A stretch of DNA of 64,000 nucleotides, taken from NCBI RefSeq assembly GCF_014200675.1, contig NZ_JACHCI010000002.1, positions 372,001-436,000 on the forward strand, in the 5' to 3' direction. The stretch comes from Janthinobacterium saanense. GTDB taxonomy: Bacteria > Pseudomonadota > Gammaproteobacteria > Burkholderiales > Burkholderiaceae_D. The notes under the pieces were generated by a model. That model had not been told where the DNA came from. It was given only the letters and a program-made list of their open reading frames with translations, and ran no database searches. Made by a program: the position numbers and the translations under genes. The first letter of the stretch is position 1. Each line of letters starts with the position of its first letter. Shown piece by piece: positions 1-7,937 of the stretch.

Positions 1-831
1 CAGGGCTGCCGAAGCGACCATGGCGGCGGCCACCGCGCTGGAAAACGGCAGCGCGCGGAACAGTTCGAAGTCGATCAGCGGCTTGGCCTGGCGGTTCTGC
101 CTGCGCACGAAAGCGATGGTAAAGATGGCGCCCACGGCCAGCGCGATGGCGGCGATCAGGTAGGACGGCGAGGATTTGCCCAGTTCCTTGATGGCGTACA
201 CGCCACCGAGCAAGCCCATCATGATTTGCAGCGAACCCGCCAGATCCCAGGGTTTATCGCGGTTGCCTGCCCGCTTGGGTAGAATCAGCAAGGCCAGCAC
301 CACGGTCAGCAACACGATAGGCACGTTGATCAGGAAGACTGAACCCCACCAGTAGTGTTCCAGCAAGAAACCGCCCAGCACGGGGCCGAAAGCGGCGCCG
401 CCCGAAGCGATGGCGGCCCACACGCCGATGGCGAACGAGCGCTCGCGGCGGTCGCTGAAGGTCAGGCGGATGATGGACAAGGTGGCCGGCATCATCAGCG
501 CGGCGCCGACGGCCAGCAGCACGCGGGCCACGATCAGCCAGGCGGGCGTGGGCGAGAACGCGGCGCACAGCGAAGCGGCGCCAAATACGGCCAGGCCGGC
601 GAGGAAGACGGGTTTATGGCCGAGGCGGTCACCCAGCGTGCCGAAGCCGGGCAGCAAGCCGCAGACGACCAGGGAATAGATATTGATGATCCACAGCTTT
701 TGCGAGGCGGTGGCCTGCAATTCGCGGGTCAGCCCGGGCAGCGCTGTGTACAGCACGGTCATGTCGACCACGATGAGGAACAGGGCGCTGGAGACGATGG
801 CCAGGGTCAGCCACTTTTGGAGGGTATGCAT
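1..831 (-). CDS. MFS transporter, DHA2 drug-efflux type (3' end outside the window)
   Basis: This is the N-terminal 277 residues of a 14-TM-type major facilitator drug/proton antiporter of the inner membrane, running off the left edge. It starts MHTLQKWLTLAIVSSALFLI. TM1 carries VVDMTVLYTALPGL, the 'D-x-T-(I/V)-x-x-x-ALP' signature of DHA2 exporters. The loop 2-3 motif GDRLGHKP and the motif C-like GPVLGG segment are also present. Such proteins (SmvA/QacA-like) export quaternary ammonium and other cationic compounds, but the substrate cannot be read from the sequence. The start at 831 is the first ATG in frame; no strong ribosome site is visible before it. A second DHA2 pump lies at 13343-14851. 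Confidence 0.88.
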   Translation of the reverse strand, partial: MHTLQKWLTLAIVSSALFLIVVDMTVLYTALPGLTRELQATASQKLWIINIYSLVVCGLLPGFGTLGDRLGHKPVFLAGLAVFGAASLCAAFSPTPAWLIVARVLLAVGAALMMPATLSIIRLTFSDRRERSFAIGVWAAIASGGAAFGPVLGGFLLEHYWWGSVFLINVPIVLLTVVLALLILPKRAGNRDKPWDLAGSLQIMMGLLGGVYAIKELGKSSPSYLIAAIALAVGAIFTIAFVRRQNRQAKPLIDFELFRALPFSSAVAAAMVASAAL

Positions 832-950
832 AGGCAACTCATTTCTATTTACAACTATCGGTGTGCGTAAAAGCCTTGTTGCGCAGGTTTTTGCCACGCA
901 AGTTCTTGGTATGAGGATACAGCGCGTGCGGCGTACGTCGCGGCAGGTCG

Positions 951-1490
951 TCAAGCATGCACGCCTCCATCGAGTTCGCGCAGCATGACGACGGACACTT
1001 GCTGGAAGCCGCGGCCCTGGAAAAATTGTTGCGCTTTCAAATTGTGTGCGCCGCATTCGAGGAACAAACGGGCGATGCCATGGCTGCGCAATTCTGCTGC
1101 CACCCATTCCACCAATGCCGTGCCGGCGCCGCTGCCACGCGCGTCCGGGTGCAGCACGATATCGTCGAGTGCGGCAAACGATTTCGAAGCGCGCTGGCGT
1201 GTATCGATGGAGACCAGCGCCATGCCAATGATGCGTTCGCCATCCTGCGCCACGGCCAGCAGGGTCGAATCGCCGTGTTCCCAGTCGTGCGACAGCGCGG
1301 CGCGGATTTCGCTGCGTATGACGTCCGGCAAGTCGGCGCGCCAGTTGCCCGGCGCATCGGCACGCGGGCCTTGCAATTCGGAATGGGAAATATAGTCGGG
1401 GCTGACGTTGTCCAGGTACAGCGCGCACAGGGCGTCTTCCTGGGTGGCGTCGTGGCACCAGTTGAAGGTGATGGCTTGCGTGTTTTTCAT
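951..1490 (-). CDS. GNAT family N-acetyltransferase
   Basis: This 179-residue protein is probably a cytosolic acetyl-CoA-dependent N-acetyltransferase. The core reads DDIVLHPDARGSGAGTALV, which is the acetyl-CoA pyrophosphate-binding motif A (R-G-S-G-A-G-T) near residues 110-130. It is followed by HGIARLFLECGAHN and the F-x-x-x-GF motif B segment (AQQFFQGRGFQQ). A good Shine-Dalgarno (AGGAGA) sits just before the ATG. The gene is divergent from the LysR gene at 1588 across about 97 bp, so it could be that regulator's target. Substrate unknown. Confidence 0.85.
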   Translation of the reverse strand: MKNTQAITFNWCHDATQEDALCALYLDNVSPDYISHSELQGPRADAPGNWRADLPDVIRSEIRAALSHDWEHGDSTLLAVAQDGERIIGMALVSIDTRQRASKSFAALDDIVLHPDARGSGAGTALVEWVAAELRSHGIARLFLECGAHNLKAQQFFQGRGFQQVSVVMLRELDGGVHA

Positions 1491-1559
1491 GGCAGATCTC
1501 CTGTTGTTGAATAATGACTCACAGTTTATGTCGTGCAGGACTGTGCTTCAAGTTAAAAT

Positions 1560-1578
1560 CCATCTGTAAATCAGATGG
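1560..1578. promoter_or_regulatory. Perfect inverted repeat, candidate LysR-type operator
   Basis: CCATCTG, five bases (TAAAT), then CAGATGG form a perfect 7-bp inverted repeat. The inner part has the T-N11-A form expected of LysR-type operators. It lies between the divergent GNAT and LysR genes and ends about 9 bp before the LysR start, so autorepression is plausible. The link to the LysR protein is inference. Confidence 0.5.
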
Positions 1579-1587
1579 GAGCATGCC

Positions 1588-2481
1588 ATGCAATGGACTC
1601 TGGAACAAATGCGCTACTTTGAAGCGGCTGTCGAGGCCGGTTCATTTTCGGGCGCGGCGCGGCGTTTGGGCCGTGCGCAATCGGTGGTCAGCACGGCCAT
1701 CGGCTTGCTGGAAGCGGAATTCGGCGTGGAACTGTTCGACCGTTCGCGGCGCAGCGCCGTGCTGACGGAAGCGGGCAAGGTGATGCATCTGGAAGCGTGC
1801 GAACTGCTGCGCCAGGCTGAACGCCTGCAGCTGCGCGCCCAACTGCTGAGCGTGGCGCCTGAAGCGCGGCTGACCCTGGCGCTCGATGAAGCCCTGCCTT
1901 ATCTGGCGGTGGGCACCCTGATGAAAGAATTGGCCGCCCGCTACCCGGCGCTGGAACTGGTGATGCTCAACGCCACCGCCTCCGAAGTGGCCCTGTACGT
2001 GGAACAGCAGCAAGCCGATGTGGCGTTTCACTTCGACCGGGGGCCGATTTCACCCGTGCTGGAACAGCAGCATATCGGCAGCGTGGCGCAAGGCGTGTTC
2101 GTGGCCAGGGGCCATGCCATGGCGCACGGGCAGGAAGTGTCACGCAATGAGTTGACGCGCTATCGCCAGCTGATCATGGATTCCGAACTGAACCGTGAAA
2201 ACGCCTACAGCCCCGCCGTCTGGTATTCCGACAGCTTTTATTCGATCGCGGAAATGGTGGCAGACGAACTGGGCTGGGCCATCTTGCCCCTGAACATAGC
2301 CAACTACGACAATTACAAGGGCTATCTGCAGGAAGTACCCTGCCCCGCCCTGGCCCTGTCGCGCCTGCCCGTGCGGCGTTTGTCCATTCATGGCAAAAAA
2401 CTCAGCGAAACCAGTCTTTGGCTGACCAGCCGGCTGGCCGAGTTGCTGCAAGACGGACCACGGCACGATAAAAACGCTTGA
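1588..2481 (+). CDS. LysR family transcriptional regulator
   Basis: A 297-residue LysR regulator. Residues 1-60 form the winged HTH (FEAAVEAGSFSGAARRLGRA, then SVVSTAIGLLEAEFGVELFDRS). The rest is a periplasmic-binding-protein-like effector domain. The start is supported by GGGAG upstream of the ATG and by the usual spacing of the HTH from the N terminus. It is divergent from the GNAT gene at 951-1490 and followed after a short gap by a MarR gene on the same strand. The effector is unknown. The T-N11-A palindrome just upstream is a likely own-operator. Confidence 0.92.
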   Translation: MQWTLEQMRYFEAAVEAGSFSGAARRLGRAQSVVSTAIGLLEAEFGVELFDRSRRSAVLTEAGKVMHLEACELLRQAERLQLRAQLLSVAPEARLTLALDEALPYLAVGTLMKELAARYPALELVMLNATASEVALYVEQQQADVAFHFDRGPISPVLEQQHIGSVAQGVFVARGHAMAHGQEVSRNELTRYRQLIMDSELNRENAYSPAVWYSDSFYSIAEMVADELGWAILPLNIANYDNYKGYLQEVPCPALALSRLPVRRLSIHGKKLSETSLWLTSRLAELLQDGPRHDKNA

Positions 2482-2495
2482 TTTGATACATGCAT

Positions 2496-2536
2496 TTATT
2501 ACGCAAGCGTAGTAATATACTCCGCATGCGTAATAA
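2496..2536. promoter_or_regulatory. Candidate MarR operator overlapping the marR start
   Basis: TTATTACGC-AA-GCGTAGTAA (2496-2515) is an inverted repeat with one mismatch. The half-site GCGTAATAA recurs at 2528-2536, next to CGCATGCG, a perfect palindrome at 2523-2530 that covers the ATG at 2526. Two palindromic sites this close to a MarR gene start suggest autorepression, with the second site on the translation start itself. Confidence 0.5.
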
Positions 2537-3044
2537 TACTGATTCCCTTTCCAGTCCCGTCGACGCCTGCCCGCTGGGCGAGCGCTCGCCGCGCCTGTTC
2601 AACCTGCTGACCCTGGCACGCCAGAATCTGTTCCGTTCGGCCGATGCCGTGTTCAGCAATGAACTCGGTTATTCCGGCACGCAAATCGTCGCCCTGTTTG
2701 CCCTGAAGGGCGAGGAAGGCTGCCAGCTGAAAGACCTGGGACGGGCGCTGCAACTGAAAAACTCGGCCGTCACGGGCCTGGTGGCGCGCATGGAAGAAAA
2801 CGAGCTCATCGTGCGCGGCCAGTCCCGGCACGATGCGCGCGCCGGTTCGCTGCGCTTATCAAGCAAGGGCCGCGAAGTGCTGGCCGTCGCCCTGCCGCTG
2901 CTCGACAGCTTGAATACCCAGTTGAAAGAAGGTTTTAGCGAGGAGGAACTGGCCATTGTCGCCCGTTTCCTGATCCACGCTGGGAAATTAAAGTTTGCGC
3001 AAGATCAATCCAACCCAAGTACCACGGCCGGGGTCGGACCCTGA
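2526..3044 (+). CDS. MarR family transcriptional regulator
   Basis: A 172-residue winged-helix regulator of the MarR type. The recognition region is TQIVALFALKGEEGCQLKDL followed by GRALQLKNSAVTGLVARMEE, and the wing is RHDARAGSLRLSSKGREVL. I chose the ATG at 2526 because the reading before it only adds residues from a repeat-rich operator region. An in-frame ATG at 2490 is possible, and neither has a strong ribosome site. The last residues and the stop codon are encoded by a 27-bp palindrome (3030-3056), so the C terminus looks captured by a repeat. A thioesterase gene follows on the same strand and may be a target. Confidence 0.88.
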   Translation: MRNNTDSLSSPVDACPLGERSPRLFNLLTLARQNLFRSADAVFSNELGYSGTQIVALFALKGEEGCQLKDLGRALQLKNSAVTGLVARMEENELIVRGQSRHDARAGSLRLSSKGREVLAVALPLLDSLNTQLKEGFSEEELAIVARFLIHAGKLKFAQDQSNPSTTAGVGP

Positions 3045-3056
3045 GGGTCCGACCCC
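3030..3056. repeat. Perfect 12-bp-stem palindrome GGGGTCGGACCC/GGGTCCGACCCC
   Basis: A perfect inverted repeat: 12-bp arms around the three-base loop TGA, and that TGA is the stop codon of the MarR gene. There is no T-run after it, so it is a poor intrinsic terminator for the plus strand. The shape and GC content suggest a REP-like dispersed element. I see no second copy in this window. Confidence 0.65.
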
Positions 3057-3127
3057 AGTATTTGCTCTTGGGGTATACACATTCATTCCATCATCGCGAT
3101 GTTTTTTCACACTTGACAGGAGTAGCA

Positions 3128-3574
3128 ATGCATTTGAAAGACATGACCGGCTTGCAATTGATGCAGGCCTTTGCCCAAGGCAAGCTGCCCGGACCAGCGA
3201 TCACCACCACCATGCCGATGGATTGTGTGGAAGCCGAACACGGCCGCGTATTGTTCACAGCCACGGCCAATGAAAGCCACACCAACGCCATGGGCGGCGT
3301 ACATGGCGGCTTTGCCGCCACCATCCTCGACTCAGTCACGGGTTGCGCTACGCACACGGTGCTGGGGCCCGGTGAAACCTATGCCACCACCGACCTGAGC
3401 ATCAAGATGTGCCGCCCGCTGCCCTTCAACAAGGCCGTGTTTTCCGAAGGCAAAGTCATCAATGCGGGCCGCAACCTGGTCATTTCCGAGGGTTATATCC
3501 GCGACGAAGCGGGCAAGGTGTATGCGCATGCAACGGCAACTTGCATGATTATTCGCCCGGCTGCTGCTGCCTAG
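3128..3574 (+). CDS. PaaI-type hotdog thioesterase
   Basis: A 148-residue single hotdog-fold protein, predicted to hydrolyse aryl- or acyl-CoA thioesters in the cytosol. The family signature NAMGGVHGGFAATILDS (about residues 54-70) contains the H-G-G turn and the acidic residue used in PaaI-like enzymes, followed by DLSIKMCRPLP. The start at 3128 has AGGAG nine bases upstream, whereas an in-frame ATG at 3062 has none. It follows the MarR gene with a 27-bp palindrome between. Its 3' end overlaps the convergent acyltransferase gene by 26 bp. Confidence 0.87.
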   Translation: MHLKDMTGLQLMQAFAQGKLPGPAITTTMPMDCVEAEHGRVLFTATANESHTNAMGGVHGGFAATILDSVTGCATHTVLGPGETYATTDLSIKMCRPLPFNKAVFSEGKVINAGRNLVISEGYIRDEAGKVYAHATATCMIIRPAAAA

Positions 3575-4709
3575 TTGCACTGACAGCCCTGCCCCGGCCA
3601 TACCAGCCGCGCAAGGCGGCATTGGCCGGTTCCGATACGTAGCGGCTGACCAGCATGGCGGCGATGGCCGAGAGCGCAACAAACAGGCACAGCCATGGCA
3701 AGCGCATGGCGTAGCTCAGTTCCGCTTTCGTCATGAGGTTGCGCATGGCCGCCAGCACGATGATGTGGAACAGATACAGTTCATAGCTGTGGCGCCCGGC
3801 CCAGCGCAGCGGCGCAGTTAGCCAAGCTGTCGTCCAGCCAGCCGCCTTTTCGCCGTGCGAGCCGAGCAGGATGCCGGCAGCGGCCAGCGCGATCGCTGTA
3901 AAACCGAATATTTCATGGCCGCCTATACCGCGCAGATAGATAATTGGTAGTGCCATGCCCGCCAACAGGCGCAAAGCCAGCTTTGCATGAGGTGATAAAG
4001 CAAGCTTCGGCGCCAGCAAGGCCGCCAGACAGCCGATGGCAATCGCGTCGAAACAGGCGAAATAACCATACATGAAATAGATTTCATTGTCGGCGTGCAA
4101 GCTCCGATAATACGGTCCCACCACGATGGCGGCCACGCAGACAGCGGCCACCAGCCAGGTGCGGCGCAATGCCAGGCACAGCAGCGGCAAGGCCAGGTAA
4201 AACATTTCCTCGACCGATAGCGACCAGTAGACATTCAGGCAATAATTGAAATAACCGGCCGATTGCATCAGCACGTTATGCCAGAAGGTCAAAATGGAGA
4301 ACACCGCGATGCCGAAATAGCTGGCCGGCAGCGGCGGCTTGGCGTCGCCGTTATTGAAAAATGGCACATTCAATACCCCCAGCACCACGATGATAGTCAG
4401 CGCGAGCAGCAGGCTGGGCAGGATGCGGGCGGCACGCATCCAGTAAAAGCTGAAAACATCAATGCCGCGCAAGCTGCCCCAGCGTGTCAAGATGCCGCTG
4501 GTAATCAGGAAACCCGAAATCACGAAAAAGATCGTCACGCCATAATTGCCGTTGAAGGCGATGGCCTTGATGGCAGCCGGCCCCAGCACATCACCCAAGG
4601 GGCTCTTCAACAGGCCAAAAGCCAGGGTGAAATGCAGGACCAGCACGCAGGCGATGGCTACCCCGCGCAAAAAATCGATGCGCGCATTGCGCAGTGTTGT
4701 AACAGTCAT
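3549..4709 (-). CDS. Acyltransferase family 3 membrane protein
   Basis: A 386-residue polytopic inner-membrane protein of the acyltransferase 3 (OafA/NodX-like) family, which transfers acetyl or other acyl groups to cell-surface or secreted sugars. It starts with the typical RNARIDFLRGVAIACVLVLHF segment, with the conserved R-x-x-A-x-x-x-V-x-x-x-H pattern in TM1. About ten hydrophobic segments follow, plus YWSLSVEEMFYL and, near the end, GRHSYELYLFHII. The ATG at 4709 begins just before this signature; the frame stays open upstream only from TTG codons. It stands alone between convergent and co-directional neighbours, so its substrate is not indicated. Confidence 0.87.
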   Translation of the reverse strand: MTVTTLRNARIDFLRGVAIACVLVLHFTLAFGLLKSPLGDVLGPAAIKAIAFNGNYGVTIFFVISGFLITSGILTRWGSLRGIDVFSFYWMRAARILPSLLLALTIIVVLGVLNVPFFNNGDAKPPLPASYFGIAVFSILTFWHNVLMQSAGYFNYCLNVYWSLSVEEMFYLALPLLCLALRRTWLVAAVCVAAIVVGPYYRSLHADNEIYFMYGYFACFDAIAIGCLAALLAPKLALSPHAKLALRLLAGMALPIIYLRGIGGHEIFGFTAIALAAAGILLGSHGEKAAGWTTAWLTAPLRWAGRHSYELYLFHIIVLAAMRNLMTKAELSYAMRLPWLCLFVALSAIAAMLVSRYVSEPANAALRGWYGRGRAVSATRQQQPGE

Positions 4710-4794
4710 GGGTATAAGTGCGGTGGCGGCGCCGCATGCGACAAGGGATATGAGTATGTGACATACGTCGCACAATGTCAATCAACCCACTCTT

Positions 4795-5811
4795 TCACGC
4801 CGGTTTGCGCTTCGCCTTCAGCAAACTACCGGCCGCATTTTCGTCAAAGCGGCCCGCTTCCTCGATATAGCCATGGACCGTGCCATCATGGCGCCAGCCG
4901 CCCTGACGCTTGATGGCCTGGAAGTCGGCGCCGGCCCGGTGGGCGCTGGTGGCCATGCCGCGGCGCAGGCTGTGGCTCGACAGTTCCGGCACGTAATCGA
5001 GGCTGGCCAGTCTGGCGCAGCCTTCCAGTATGGTGTTGATGCTGCCCGCGTGCAGCCCTTTTGCACTGACTTGTCCCCACTGGTTCACCGTGCGCAGCAG
5101 CGGTCCGGCAGTAATTGCAGCCGCGGCCAGCCAGCTGCGCAGCGCGGTGGCCGGGCAACACACGCCTTCCCCATACGGTATCGCCTTGACGATGCCCTGC
5201 CCCAGCTGATCGGTCTTTGAGCGGGGCAAGGTGATCACCAGGCCTTGCGCTTCCCATGCCACGTCGGCCACCGTCAGGGCCACCAGTTCGCTGCGGCGAA
5301 AGCCGCCAAAAAATCCCAGTTGCAGCAAGGCGCTGTCACGTAACGCTTTCAAACTACCCAGGGCATGCAACTGCACCACGATGCTTTCCAGGTCTTCCAA
5401 AGGCAGGGCCTTGGCCTTTTTTTTCGGCTTGCCGCGCAAGCGGGCGATACCGGCCAGTGTCTTGCGCACGGTGGGCGTGGATGCCGGATCCACAAAGCCC
5501 TGCACCACATGCCATTGCGACAAAGCCGTCAGGCGCAGCGCCAGAGTGCGCACGTTCAGGCTTTCCGCATAGGCCAGCAGATAACGGATCACGGTCGACT
5601 CATCCGCAGGCAATGCGCCGCCCCATGTTTGAAAGTGGCGGATCGCCGAACGGTAGGTGCGGCGCGTGTTGTCCGAGGTGGCTGCCGCCAGAAAAGCCTG
5701 GTGGCGGGCCGCCAATTCTCCCGTGATCAGGGCGCCCTCGCCCGTAGTACGCAATGGGGCGACGACGGTGACCGTGCTGGAGCGGGCTTTTTTCAGAGGG
5801 AAGTCAGGCAT
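4795..5811 (-). CDS. Tyrosine recombinase / site-specific integrase
   Basis: A 338-residue lambda-integrase-type recombinase. The N-terminal SAM-like core-binding domain (about 30-110) includes RRTYRSAIRHFQTWGG. The catalytic domain shows GFFGGFRRSELVAL (first Arg), the beta-hairpin lysine in PRSKTDQ, SSHSLRRGMATSA (the H-x-x-R box), GGWRH (His/Trp position) and the tyrosine in VHGYIEEAG. All catalytic residues look intact. An upstream TTG at 5835 is an alternative start. It is divergent from a KfrA-like gene, and this two-gene arrangement rather than a prophage context suggests a stand-alone recombinase module. No phage genes flank it. Confidence 0.88.
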   Translation of the reverse strand: MPDFPLKKARSSTVTVVAPLRTTGEGALITGELAARHQAFLAAATSDNTRRTYRSAIRHFQTWGGALPADESTVIRYLLAYAESLNVRTLALRLTALSQWHVVQGFVDPASTPTVRKTLAGIARLRGKPKKKAKALPLEDLESIVVQLHALGSLKALRDSALLQLGFFGGFRRSELVALTVADVAWEAQGLVITLPRSKTDQLGQGIVKAIPYGEGVCCPATALRSWLAAAAITAGPLLRTVNQWGQVSAKGLHAGSINTILEGCARLASLDYVPELSSHSLRRGMATSAHRAGADFQAIKRQGGWRHDGTVHGYIEEAGRFDENAAGSLLKAKRKPA

Positions 5812-5956
5812 GAGATGAGCAAAAACGTGGGGCAAATCGGGAAAAACGGGGTTATGTACCGTCAGATACGCAGCATACCACTGAAAACCACTTCATAACA
5901 CGCGATAAACAACCTTATCGTGACTTATATTTTTGAAAATCGAATAAAATTTATAT

Positions 5957-5996
5957 CGTAATATTATTCGATATTACGTATCATGTAATACGTTAC
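5957..5996. promoter_or_regulatory. AT-rich repeated inverted half-sites, candidate KfrA operator
   Basis: In the AT-rich gap between the divergent integrase and KfrA-like genes, the half-sites CGTAATAT (5957-5964), ATATTACG (5971-5978) and GTAATACG (5985-5992) recur at 14-bp steps in alternating orientation. Plasmid KfrA proteins bind inverted repeats in their own promoter, so autoregulation of both genes is a reasonable inference. Confidence 0.5.
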
Positions 5997-6020
5997 TAAA
6001 TTTCGCTCATAGGTGGTTTT

Positions 6021-7070
6021 ATGGCTCGCGCCGGCATTTTGTACTCTGACGTTATGAAAGCAGCCCAAATCGTCGCTGCCGATGGGCGTAATCCCACGGT
6101 CGACAATGTGCGTGAGGCGCTGGGCAGCACGGGCAGCAAAAGCACCATCGCGCCCCTGCTGAAACGCTGGAAGGAAGAGTTTCAAAGTGCCGGCGCGCCA
6201 AAGACGGAATCAGGCTTGCCGGCCGAATTGATGGAGGCGATGCGCGGCGTGTATCACAAGCAGCAACGCGATGTGGCGCAGCAGCTGGAACAATCGATGC
6301 AGGAAAACCGGACCGAGCTGACTGCGGCGCTGGAGAAACTGAAGAAGACGGAAACGGAACGGCTGAAGCTGACGGAAGTGCGCACCGCCCTCACCCAGGA
6401 GTTGCGGGCCACCCAGCATGCGCTGGAACAACTGAAGGAAGAACACCATTTTCGCGCCGTGACCCTGGCCACCCTGCATAGCGATAATGCAGGCTTGAGC
6501 CAGCGGCTAAGCGACCGGGGCGAAGAAATTGCCGCCCTGAACCGCCAGCTGGCCCAAGTGCGTTCACAATTCGACCATTACCAGGAGGCAGCCGCCACCC
6601 AGCGCAGCGAAGAGCGCCAGGCGGCGCAGCAGCGTGAAAGCCGATTGGAACAGGAAAACGCCCAGTTGCAGCAACGTCTGCAGAGCCAGCAAGCGGCTCT
6701 GGTGCAGCAGGATGTGCGTTTGGCGCAATTACAGGATGAGCATGCGCGCATGGTTATCGCCGCCAACGCCGACCGTGTAGCGCTGGCGGCCTTGCGCCCC
6801 GAGCGCGACCAGTTCGAATATCAGTATCTGCAGGCGGCTGCATCGGCCGACGCCTTGCTGGCCAAGCTGGAAACGGCCATGCAAGCGCTGGGCGACGCCA
6901 AAATAGCGCTGGCCACGCAAGACCGGCAGCTCGACATGCAGGCTGAGCAGGCCAAGCTGTCGCTACAGCGCGAACAGGAACTGGCCCAGGAGCGTGACAC
7001 CTTGCTGCGCGAACACGCCATGCTGCAGGCGCAAGCTGAAGTGCGGGCGGCCAGGAAGACCGACCGCTAG
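6021..7070 (+). CDS. KfrA-like DNA-binding protein with long coiled coil
   Basis: A 349-residue protein. Residues 1-60 (YSDVMKAAQIVAADGRNPTV, then DNVREALGSTGSKSTIAPLL) match the N-terminal DNA-binding domain of plasmid KfrA proteins (KfrA_N). Residues about 75-345 are an almost continuous coiled coil very rich in Gln, Glu, Ala and Leu. KfrA is an autorepressor and, through its coiled coil, a nucleoid-like or segregation-associated protein in IncP plasmids. Here the gene is chromosomal by context. AGGTGG precedes the ATG. It is divergent from the tyrosine recombinase and may control it. Confidence 0.82.
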   Translation: MARAGILYSDVMKAAQIVAADGRNPTVDNVREALGSTGSKSTIAPLLKRWKEEFQSAGAPKTESGLPAELMEAMRGVYHKQQRDVAQQLEQSMQENRTELTAALEKLKKTETERLKLTEVRTALTQELRATQHALEQLKEEHHFRAVTLATLHSDNAGLSQRLSDRGEEIAALNRQLAQVRSQFDHYQEAAATQRSEERQAAQQRESRLEQENAQLQQRLQSQQAALVQQDVRLAQLQDEHARMVIAANADRVALAALRPERDQFEYQYLQAAASADALLAKLETAMQALGDAKIALATQDRQLDMQAEQAKLSLQREQELAQERDTLLREHAMLQAQAEVRAARKTDR

Positions 7071-7095
7071 CCTTGGGCGACGTTATCAGATCAAG

Positions 7096-7755
7096 TTACC
7101 AGAATTTCCACCACGGCGATGACGGCCGCTCACCTGCATCCGCTGCGGCCGGCTTCTGTTCCAGCAGCGCAAACGGCGTCGGCCAGCGCAGATTGCTATT
7201 GGCTGCGCCAGCCAGCACGAAAGCCTCGTAGTGCTGCAGTTCGGGCGGATTCGGAAAGCCGGCCAGGTTGGCCAGCGCCGGACTGATGGCAAACTCTCCT
7301 GTTTCAAGCGCTGCGCTGCACGCCGCATCGAGGTCGTTCAGCGCCGTGCGCAATTCCTGCTGGAACTGGCCCTCTTCATCCATCGCGTCCAGTTCTTCCG
7401 TGCGCACCAGCACATGGCTGAACGATTCCTGGGCGATACGCGCCATCCACTCCAGATACAGCGCATGGCGTTCCGGACCCAGCGGCCCCTGCAGCGCCGC
7501 CGCGCGCGCCTGCAAGCGCGCCAGGCCAGCCTGACGCTCGCATACCAGATAAGCATAGTCGCGCGCCTCCTCATCTTCCTCGTCCTGCGTGCGCGCCATG
7601 CGAATATCTTCAGCTCCAAACAGGCATAGCCAGTACAGCGGGATGCAATACGCCGCCTCATATTCCGTGCCGGAACGCTCGCCGAACACATGCCAATCAC
7701 CCTCTGCCGGCGGCGTGGAGAAATCCGTGCAGCAGAGATAAACGCGGTTCGACAT
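7096..7755 (-). CDS. Uncharacterised protein ending in WWKFW
   Basis: A 219-residue soluble, acidic protein of unknown function. It has no signal peptide or membrane segment. The N-terminal part holds MSNRVYLCCTD and a Trp/Tyr/Cys-rich strand (YCIPLYWLCLF). The middle is helical and acidic, and it ends SPWWKFW. Aromatic 'WWKFW'-type C termini occur in some small stand-alone proteins of immunity or polymorphic-toxin type, but that is only a resemblance. I chose the ATG at 7755 because AAGGAA lies about 12 bases upstream; the longer reading adds 17 unlikely residues. No functional neighbour. Confidence 0.68.
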   Translation of the reverse strand: MSNRVYLCCTDFSTPPAEGDWHVFGERSGTEYEAAYCIPLYWLCLFGAEDIRMARTQDEEDEEARDYAYLVCERQAGLARLQARAAALQGPLGPERHALYLEWMARIAQESFSHVLVRTEELDAMDEEGQFQQELRTALNDLDAACSAALETGEFAISPALANLAGFPNPPELQHYEAFVLAGAANSNLRWPTPFALLEQKPAAADAGERPSSPWWKFW

Positions 7756-7937
7756 GATGTGGTTCCTTGAAGAGGTAGGCGTACGCCATCTTAATAAGAA
7801 ATTCACCTTGCTTGCGTACGATAGAAATCGGCAAGGTGCTCATCGGGTAGCGCCTTCCAATATGAAACATCACTGGACGACACTTTCATGCACATACAAG
7901 ACCTGCCCGGCTTGCACGCCGCTACACGGGAGCGGCC

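Noticed and set aside
355..870. Plus-strand open frames over the left-edge MFS gene
   Set aside because: They are antisense shadows of a clear membrane-transporter frame and encode repetitive Gly/Gln/His-rich sequence without known motifs.
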